DNA from: CAYYDH01 sp964470615
GTDB taxonomy: Bacteria; Patescibacteriota; Minisyncoccia; Minisyncoccales; GWA2-38-27
Length of the DNA: 10,804 nt
Reading direction: 5' to 3'
NCBI GenBank assembly: GCA_964470615.1
Contig: CAYYDH010000019.1
Span: 1-10,804 of the forward strand
Shown: in pieces, positions 6,433 to 10,804 of the stretch
How positions within the stretch are numbered: the stretch's first letter is position 1
How the letters are laid out: the number at the start of each line of letters is the position of its first letter
Notes under the pieces: model-generated
What the model saw: the letters and a program-made list of their open reading frames with translations, nothing else
Told to the model about the DNA's origin: nothing
Databases searched by the model: none
Translations under genes and position numbers: made by a program

Positions 6433-6795
6433 TTAAAATTCTAAACCTCCTTCTCTTGCGCCATCGGCCACTGCTTTGACAACGCCGTGATATTTATATC
6501 CGCCCCGGTCAAAAACTACTTTTTTCAATTTCTTGGCAATTGCTTTTTCAGCAATTAACTTTCCCACCTGATGGCCCTTTGCCACCTTGGTAGAAAGATT
6601 CCCGCTAGCTTTAGCTTTCTTTATCTCCAAATCAGAAGCTTTAGCCAATGTTTCGCCCTTTTCATCGTTTATAACCTGAGCATAGGTGTGAGAAGAAGAC
6701 CTAAAAACGCAAAGCCTAGGTTTTATTGCTGTACCATGAATCTTTGCTCTTACTCTGTTATGCCTTCTTTTTCTTTTTATTTGTTTGTCCAACAT
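6433..6795 (-). CDS. rplR: 50S ribosomal protein L18 (uL18)
   Basis: The 120-residue protein binds 5S rRNA in the central protuberance. It has the basic N-terminus KRKRRHNRVRAKI (7-19), then KPRLCVFRSSSHTYAQVI (25-42), and ends with the conserved VFDRGGYKYHGVVKAVADGA (94-113) and REGGLEF. I chose the ATG at 6795. It is 4 bases after the rplF stop, preceded by GGAGGAG with 9-base spacing, and gives the usual MLDKQIKRKRRHNR start. A longer frame from 6861 would overlap rplF by 62 bases and adds residues foreign to the family. Confidence 0.96.
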   Translation of the reverse strand: MLDKQIKRKRRHNRVRAKIHGTAIKPRLCVFRSSSHTYAQVINDEKGETLAKASDLEIKKAKASGNLSTKVAKGHQVGKLIAEKAIAKKLKKVVFDRGGYKYHGVVKAVADGAREGGLEF

Positions 6796-6799
6796 AATG

Positions 6800-7348
6800 T
6801 TATGCTCCTCCGGCTGTTGCCACTTTTTTACCTGCTTTTCTTCTGACAACCTCTCCCACATACCTGATACCTGTTCCCTTATACGGCTCTGGCGGACAAA
6901 TTTTCCTGATTTTAGCAGCTAGTTGGCCAACCAACTCTTTATTAAATCCTGAAACGGAAACGATATTTTTCTCAACTGTAAGCTTTATTCCTTCGGGTTG
7001 CTTTACCTTCACCGGGTGAGAAAAGCCAAGCTTTAAAACCAAGCTGTCTTCTTCAATGTTTGCTTTAAAACCTATCCCTTCAATCTGTAGCTTCTTTTCG
7101 TATCCGTCGGTTACTCCTTTTACCATGTTAAAAACTAAGGCTCTGGTCAAACCCCAGAAAGCGTTTGTTTCTTTTGTTTCCCTTTGAGGAGACAATATAA
7201 TCTCGCCCTCTTTTATCTCAACCTTAATTTCAGGGCGGATTTCCCTTGAAATTTCTCCTTTGGGGCCCTTCACGACAATCTTTTGCCCGTCTATCTTCAC
7301 TTCTACCCCCGCTGGTATTAAAATTGGTTTTTTGCCTATTCTGGACAT
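6800..7348 (-). CDS. rplF: 50S ribosomal protein L6 (uL6)
   Basis: The 182-residue protein has the family start MSRIGKKPI and two tandem L6 domains, about 11-82 and 90-165. The second ends in the signature PEPYKGTGIRY (153-163) followed by RRKAGK (169-174), which contacts 23S rRNA near the factor-binding region. Length is typical. It follows rpsH by 4 bases. Its last codons also serve as the Shine-Dalgarno sequence for rplR. Confidence 0.98.
   Translation of the reverse strand: MSRIGKKPILIPAGVEVKIDGQKIVVKGPKGEISREIRPEIKVEIKEGEIILSPQRETKETNAFWGLTRALVFNMVKGVTDGYEKKLQIEGIGFKANIEEDSLVLKLGFSHPVKVKQPEGIKLTVEKNIVSVSGFNKELVGQLAAKIRKICPPEPYKGTGIRYVGEVVRRKAGKKVATAGGA
6805..6811 (-). promoter_or_regulatory. 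rplR: Shine-Dalgarno sequence deciding the rplR start
   Basis: GGAGGAG on the minus strand stands 9 bases before the ATG at 6795 and lies within the last codons of rplF (Gly-Gly-Ala). It is the clearest ribosome-binding site in the window and supports the shorter rplR start. Confidence 0.75.
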
Positions 7349-7352
7349 ATTT

Positions 7353-7760
7353 TTACCAAACTTCGCAGATTATTTCACCGCCTACTTTTTGCTTCTTTGC
7401 TTCTTTGTTAGTTAATAATCCTTTGGATGTTGAAATTATTGAAATGCCGTATCCTTCTCTGACTCTTTTAATATCTTTGCAAGAAAAATATAGTTTTTGG
7501 CCGGGCTTAGAAATCCTTCTGACACCGGTTATGGCTGGTGTCATTAGCTTACCTGCCTCGCTTTTGCTGTATTTCAAGGCAATTTCCATTACTTTTTTAG
7601 GAATCTTTCCCTTTTTCTCTACTTTCTTGATGAATCCTTCGGTTTCCAAAATCTTGGCAATTTCGTGCTTTAATTCAGAAAAAGGAACTTCCACTGTTTG
7701 GTGATAAACAGCTTGCGCGTTTTTTATTCTATTAATCATGTCTGTGATAGGATCTGTCAT
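7353..7760 (-). CDS. rpsH: 30S ribosomal protein S8 (uS8)
   Basis: The 135-residue protein binds helix 21 of 16S rRNA. It starts with the family's DPITDMINRIKNA (3-15). RRISKPG (81-87) and the C-terminal signature GYGISIISTSKGLLTNKEA (103-121) are intact, as is the end GGEIICEVW. In Escherichia coli S8 represses the spc operon by binding mRNA near rplE. I could not identify an equivalent site here. It begins 14 bases after rpsN with no clear Shine-Dalgarno sequence. Confidence 0.98.
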   Translation of the reverse strand: MTDPITDMINRIKNAQAVYHQTVEVPFSELKHEIAKILETEGFIKKVEKKGKIPKKVMEIALKYSKSEAGKLMTPAITGVRRISKPGQKLYFSCKDIKRVREGYGISIISTSKGLLTNKEAKKQKVGGEIICEVW

Positions 7761-7774
7761 AATAGTTCAAGGTT

Positions 7775-7960
7775 TTACCAGCTACTCTTTTTGACGCCGG
7801 GTACCAGACCGGCACTAACCATTTCGCGGAAACAAATTCGGCATAAGCCAAACTCTCTAATATACCCTCTTTTCCGGCCGCAACGAAAACAGCGTCGTAC
7901 AATTCTAGTACTGAACTTTGGCTTTCTTTTTGATTTTGCTATCTGCGCTTTTGTCGCCAT
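7775..7960 (-). CDS. rpsN: 30S ribosomal protein S14, zinc-binding type (uS14)
   Basis: The 61-residue protein is the short, zinc-binding (C+) form of S14 located in the 30S head. Four cysteines, Cys24-x2-Cys27 and Cys40-x2-Cys43, make the zinc knuckle in RRCFRCGRKRGY and LCRICFRE. The end GLVPGVKKSSW is typical. The ATG follows the rplE stop as TAA-T-ATG, a coupling junction. Confidence 0.98.
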   Translation of the reverse strand: MATKAQIAKSKRKPKFSTRIVRRCFRCGRKRGYIREFGLCRICFREMVSAGLVPGVKKSSW

Positions 7961-7961
7961 A

Positions 7962-8513
7962 TTATTTTATTGGAAACCCTAACAGCTTGAATAATTCTAA
8001 TCCTTTTTCTTTATCGTTGGCGTCGGTGGTTATAGAAACTTCAAAACCAAAAATTGACTTGGTTTTTTCCGGAGAAACTTCTGGGAAAATTATGTGCTCT
8101 TTTAAGCCGATAGTCAAGTTTCCGCTCTTATCTACCGAAGAAGATTTAAGCCCTCGGAAGTCTCTTGATCTGGGAAGAGCAACGTCAATCAACCTTTCTA
8201 AAAAATCATACATCTTCTTGCCCCTCAAGGTGGCTCGAGCTCCGATTGCCATCCCTTCTCTTGTTTTGAAGGTGGAAATTGACTTCTTGGCTTTGGCTAG
8301 AACCGGTCTCTGGCCAGCAATCAAGGCCAAGTCTTCTATAATTGAGGCGCATATTTTATCCCGTTCACCGCCAGTCTTATCTACAACCATCCGGCCAAAA
8401 CCAGTGTTTATTGACACTTTCTTTACCCTCGGTACGGCCATAACGCTTTTGAAGCCGAACTTTTCCATCATCTTAGGGATAACTTCTTTGTTGTATTTTT
8501 CTTTTAACCTCAT
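7962..8513 (-). CDS. rplE: 50S ribosomal protein L5 (uL5)
   Basis: The 183-residue protein binds 5S rRNA and touches the P-site tRNA from the central protuberance. Conserved blocks are VPRVKKVSINTGFG (27-40), AGQRPVLAKAKKSISTFK (66-83), ALPRSRDFRGL (112-122), EHIIFPE (139-145) and the C-terminal KGLELFKLLGFP (170-181). Length is typical. The ATG overlaps the TGA of rplX by 4 bases. Confidence 0.98.
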   Translation of the reverse strand: MRLKEKYNKEVIPKMMEKFGFKSVMAVPRVKKVSINTGFGRMVVDKTGGERDKICASIIEDLALIAGQRPVLAKAKKSISTFKTREGMAIGARATLRGKKMYDFLERLIDVALPRSRDFRGLKSSSVDKSGNLTIGLKEHIIFPEVSPEKTKSIFGFEVSITTDANDKEKGLELFKLLGFPIK

Positions 8514-8824
8514 AAAGTTTGTATCTCTTGTTTACACTTTTTACAAATCCGATATTTCTTTCCTGCCTCAACCTTGTAGCCGACTCTAACCGCTTTGCTG
8601 CATTTCGGACATATTAGTTTGGCGTTGGAAATATGAAGCGGAGCAGGCTTTTGGACAACCTGGCCCTTCTCGCCCGATCTTTTCGGCCGGACATGCTTCT
8701 TCCTGACGTTTATTCCTTCAACTACAATCTTCTCTTCTTTCGGAAGAGCCCTAACTACCTTTCCTCTTTTCCCCTTATCTTTGCCGGAAGTTATTAATAC
8801 TATGTCGTCTCTTCTTATCTTCAT
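8510..8824 (-). CDS. rplX: 50S ribosomal protein L24 (uL24) with a C-terminal four-cysteine ribbon
   Basis: The 104-residue protein helps start 50S assembly and sits near the exit tunnel. Its KOW motif is DDIVLITSGKDKGKRGKVVR (6-25), followed by EGINVRKKHVRP (36-47) and APLHISNAKLICP (61-73). Cys72-x2-Cys75 and Cys94-x2-Cys97 form a probable zinc ribbon, found in many but not all bacterial L24 proteins. The start overlaps rplN and the end overlaps rplE, each by 4 bases (ATGA). Confidence 0.97.
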   Translation of the reverse strand: MKIRRDDIVLITSGKDKGKRGKVVRALPKEEKIVVEGINVRKKHVRPKRSGEKGQVVQKPAPLHISNAKLICPKCSKAVRVGYKVEAGKKYRICKKCKQEIQTL

Positions 8825-9189
8825 ACAAGTTCTTCAGCTAAGCTGGCGATTTTCTCAAATCTCAGCTCCTTTATTTCTCTTGGAACCGGACCGAATATCC
8901 TCCCACCCTTTGGGTCTTTGCCTGTTTCTAAAATCACTACGGCGTTATCGTCAAATCTGATATACGATCCATCAAAACGCCTAAACTCTTTTCTCTGGCG
9001 GATAATAACGGCCCTCACTATTTGATGCTTTTTTACCATTCTTCTCGGTTCAGCTTCCTTGACTACGCCAACAATAATATCGCCGATATAGGCATATCTT
9101 TTTCTGGTGCTTCCTAAAACCCTAATACACTGGAGGATTCTAGCTCCAGTATTATCGGCAACCCTTAACATTGTTCTTGGCTGAATCAT
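8821..9189 (-). CDS. rplN: 50S ribosomal protein L14 (uL14)
   Basis: The 122-residue protein forms intersubunit bridges next to the factor-binding region. It starts MIQPRTMLRVADNTGA. The family signature spans AVIIRQRKEFRRFDGSYIRF (60-79), and GGRIFGPVPREIKE (95-108) is also intact. Length equals the usual bacterial form. It lies 9 bases after rpsQ and overlaps rplX by 4 bases. Confidence 0.98.
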   Translation of the reverse strand: MIQPRTMLRVADNTGARILQCIRVLGSTRKRYAYIGDIIVGVVKEAEPRRMVKKHQIVRAVIIRQRKEFRRFDGSYIRFDDNAVVILETGKDPKGGRIFGPVPREIKELRFEKIASLAEELV

Positions 9190-9198
9190 AATCTTTAA

Positions 9199-9432
9199 TT
9201 AAGCTTTACTTACAACTTTCCATCTTTTATCTTTTGATATCGGGCGGCATTCTTCAATAACAACCTTGTCGCCCGTCTTAAATTCCCCCTTTTCATCGTG
9301 GGCCTTATATTTCTTATGAACCTTGTATCTCCTTCTGTATTTGGGGTGTTCTTTTATTCTTTCCACTTCAACCACAACAGTCTTTTGCATTCTATCGGAA
9401 ATAATTATTCCTGTTATTTTTCTTTTAGGCAT
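9199..9432 (-). CDS. rpsQ: 30S ribosomal protein S17 (uS17)
   Basis: This 77-residue OB-fold protein binds 16S rRNA early in 30S assembly. It has KITGIIISDRMQKTVVVEVE (5-24), HPKYRRRYKVHKKYKAHDE (29-47) and the signature GDKVVIEECRPISKDKRW (54-71). Length is typical. The ATG is 2 bases after the rpmC stop. Confidence 0.98.
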   Translation of the reverse strand: MPKRKITGIIISDRMQKTVVVEVERIKEHPKYRRRYKVHKKYKAHDEKGEFKTGDKVVIEECRPISKDKRWKVVSKA

Positions 9433-9434
9433 GG

Positions 9435-9617
9435 TTATTTTGAATTTAAAATAGTTAAAACTTTAGCAATATCTTTTTTTAAAGCCCTCACTGTCCGGAT
9501 ATTCTTTATCTTTCCTGCTACCAAATCAAAGTGAAGCTGACGCAGTTTTTCTCGATCCCCTCTAAGCAAGCTATGCAGTTCTGCTTTTGGCTTTTGTTTT
9601 AATTCGCTTATTTTCAT
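9435..9617 (-). CDS. rpmC: 50S ribosomal protein L29 (uL29)
   Basis: The 60-residue helical-hairpin protein sits near the polypeptide exit. It begins MKISELKQKPKAEL and has the conserved KNIRTVRALKKDIAKVLTIL (38-57). I chose the ATG at 9617, one base after the rplP stop (TAA-T-ATG). A TTG five codons earlier (9632) would overlap rplP by 14 bases and adds residues not typical of L29. Confidence 0.95.
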   Translation of the reverse strand: MKISELKQKPKAELHSLLRGDREKLRQLHFDLVAGKIKNIRTVRALKKDIAKVLTILNSK

Positions 9618-9618
9618 A

Positions 9619-10029
9619 TTAGCGTTTAACAAATCTTGTTTTAATAGGAAGCTTGTCAGCGGCCTTCCTTAAAGCCTCTCTGGCTTCAGCTTCTGATATT
9701 CCCTCTATCTCAAAAATAATCCGGCCGGGCTTGATGGGAAAAACGTAATGATCCACTCCTCCTTTACCGCCACCCATCGGCGTCTCTGTGCCCTTGCTGG
9801 TTACCGGCTTATCGGGAAAAATCCTAATCCAGAGCTTTCCTCCTTTCCTCAAATACCTAAGGATTGTTCTTCTGGAAGCCTCTATTTGGCGCGAAGTTAT
9901 CCATTTTGTTCCCAGCGACTTCAAGCCGAAACTGCCAAAATCCAAATTCGTCCCCCTGGTTTCTATCCCATTGGAAGTTCCCTTGTGCCATTTCCGGTGT
10001 TTAACTTTTTTCGGTAGCAAAATAGCCAT
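9619..10029 (-). CDS. rplP: 50S ribosomal protein L16 (uL16)
   Basis: The 136-residue protein lies near the A site and peptidyl transferase centre and helps tRNA accommodation. It has LLPKKVKHRKWHKG (4-17), WITSRQIEASRR (43-54), GGKLWIRIFPDKPVT (63-77), GKGGVDHYVFPIKPGRIIFE (88-107) and LPIKTRFV (127-134). In the loop, the Arg common before MGxGKG (Arg81 in E. coli) is Pro84 here (ETPMGGGKG). I chose the ATG at 10029, 4 bases after the rpsC stop, over an upstream in-frame TTG at 10041, which overlaps rpsC. Confidence 0.96.
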   Translation of the reverse strand: MAILLPKKVKHRKWHKGTSNGIETRGTNLDFGSFGLKSLGTKWITSRQIEASRRTILRYLRKGGKLWIRIFPDKPVTSKGTETPMGGGKGGVDHYVFPIKPGRIIFEIEGISEAEAREALRKAADKLPIKTRFVKR

Positions 10030-10033
10030 GTTT

Positions 10034-10777
10034 TTATCCAAACTTCTCGCCCTTATATATCCAGACCTTTATTCCGATCACTCCGTAAGTGCAATGAGCC
10101 TCAACTTTAGCATAATCAATAATCGCCCTCAAAGTCTGCAAAGGCAAACGGCCATGCTTCATCCACTCTCTTCTAGCAATTTCATTTCCGTTAAGGCGGC
10201 CTGAAACTTGCAGTTTAACTCCCTGAACATCCTTATTGGCAGAAACCTTTCTCAGCGCCTGCTTCAGAACAACCCTGAAAGGAACTCTTTTTTCAATTTG
10301 CTGGGCAATCCATTGGCCGCTTAAGTTAGCTGAAGTCCACGGGTTCTTTACTTCTCTTATCTCAATTCTTATCTCTTTTTTAACCTTGTCTTCCTTTTTC
10401 AAAGAAATTTTCCCTGGCCTGCTTTTCTTTAAATCAGCAGTGTTCCTGTTTCTTTCCTTGCTGCTTTCTGCTTGCCAAGCCGGTGTTTTTTTGTTTGAAA
10501 CAATCTCGTTCAAATCTTTTTTCAAAAGTTCAATTCCTTCTCCGCCCCGACCGATAATCAAGCCCGGCCTGGCGCTGGAAACAATAATGCTTACTTTTCC
10601 GGGGAATCTTTCAATCTCTATTTTTTCTATTCCCGTTCGGTTGAACTTTTTATTTAAAAACTCTCTAATTTTAAAATCTTCCTCCAGCAATTGCTTAGGG
10701 TTATGATAAAATCCGCGCGAATCCCAGTCGTTTATTTCTCTTATTCTAAATAGTTTTGGGTGAACTTTATGCGCCAT
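10034..10777 (-). CDS. rpsC: 30S ribosomal protein S3 (uS3) with an insertion in the KH domain
   Basis: The 247-residue protein lines the mRNA entry tunnel. It starts MAHKVHPKLFRI and has a type 2 KH domain with the GxxG loop GRGG (76-79) in GLIIGRGGEGIELL. The C-terminal domain carries VSGRLNGNEIARREWMKHGR (191-210), LPLQTLRA (211-218) and YGVIGIKVWIYKGE (231-244). In most bacteria the KH helix leads directly to a strand beginning KK-V-I-I-EV. Here about 37 residues (96-132, bases 10382-10492), rich in Lys, Arg, Ser and Glu, intervene before KKEIRIEIREVKNP. No frameshift is needed and both flanks stay in frame, so this is a true insertion. Confidence 0.97.
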   Translation of the reverse strand: MAHKVHPKLFRIREINDWDSRGFYHNPKQLLEEDFKIREFLNKKFNRTGIEKIEIERFPGKVSIIVSSARPGLIIGRGGEGIELLKKDLNEIVSNKKTPAWQAESSKERNRNTADLKKSRPGKISLKKEDKVKKEIRIEIREVKNPWTSANLSGQWIAQQIEKRVPFRVVLKQALRKVSANKDVQGVKLQVSGRLNGNEIARREWMKHGRLPLQTLRAIIDYAKVEAHCTYGVIGIKVWIYKGEKFG

Positions 10778-10782
10778 ATATT

Positions 10783-10804
10783 TTAGACTGCTTTTCTCCT
10801 AAAT
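10783..10804 (-). CDS. rplV: Possible C-terminal tail of ribosomal protein L22 (uL22), partial
   Basis: rplV normally precedes rpsC. The 27 bases before rpsC contain a frame ending FRRKAV-TAA (stop 10785-10783), 5 bases before the rpsC ATG, in keeping with the tight spacing of the operon. Only six residues are visible, so the call rests on synteny. Another frame ends in TAG at the very edge. The AGGAG here is 18 bases from the rpsC ATG, too far to be its ribosome-binding site. Confidence 0.25.

Noticed and set aside
6796..6861. N-terminal extension of rplR by 22 codons from an upstream ATG
   Set aside because: It overlaps the rplF end by 62 bases, adds residues not found in L18, and the ATG at 6795 has the proper Shine-Dalgarno sequence.
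9618..9632. TTG start for rpmC
   Set aside because: It overlaps rplP by 14 bases; the ATG at 9617 gives the standard L29 N-terminus and a TAA-T-ATG junction.
10030..10041. TTG start for rplP
   Set aside because: It overlaps rpsC by 8 bases; the ATG at 10029 gives the usual L16 start.
982..10706. Plus-strand open frames of 65-223 codons, including one at 7918-8589
   Set aside because: Each lies antisense to a clearly identified conserved gene, has no recognisable motif and has the composition expected of a shadow frame.
10796..10800. AGGAG as the ribosome-binding site of rpsC
   Set aside because: It is 18 bases from the ATG, well beyond working distance, and is probably inside the end of rplV.

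Overview
The window is a densely packed bacterial segment in which every convincing gene lies on the minus strand, so transcription runs from the right edge to the left. Positions 10804 to about 2695 hold the end of an S10-type and all of an spc-type ribosomal protein operon: (rplV tail?), rpsC, rplP, rpmC, rpsQ, rplN, rplX, rplE, rpsN, rpsH, rplF, rplR, rpsE, rplO, secY, an adenylate-kinase-family gene and map. Genes are separated by -4 to +25 bases and often share ATGA or TAA-N-ATG junctions, which suggests translational coupling.

Several traits point to a Candidate Phyla Radiation (Patescibacteria) genome, most likely Parcubacteria-like. rpmD (L30) is missing from its usual place between rpsE and rplO (4-base gap). 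L15, S3, L16 and the NMP kinase diverge at positions that are normally conserved. Shine-Dalgarno sequences are scarce, and a pilin with a Kre9/KNH-like module lies next to the operon. The lineage call is an inference from these traits. TGA is used as a stop at overlapping gene ends (rplX, rplN, adk-like, glycosyltransferase), which argues against the UGA-to-Gly code of Gracilibacteria and Absconditabacteria.

After map the usual infA-rpmJ-rpsM-rpsK block does not follow. A 67-base AT-rich spacer with a strong extended -10 promoter (2657-2665) begins a second unit: a family 2 polyprenyl-phosphate sugar transferase, galT overlapping it by 4 bases, and 18 bases further a type IV pilin-like protein. 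The pilin is open to the left edge of the window. It carries a class III signal, a globular pilin head, a proline/glutamate linker, a Kre9/KNH-like Ig domain and the start of a second Pro-Thr-Glu linker.

Together the right 8 kb builds ribosomes, the Sec channel that exports proteins, the enzyme that trims N-terminal methionines, and a nucleotide kinase. The left 2.6 kb appears to serve sugar activation and transfer and the cell surface. I found no RNA genes, CRISPR arrays, insertion sequences or gene-free stretch over 300 bases. No wholly unknown system is visible. The most unusual items are the pilin fusion, the altered AMP-binding site of the kinase, a likely leaderless promoter for that kinase, and the lineage-type changes in S3, L15 and L16.
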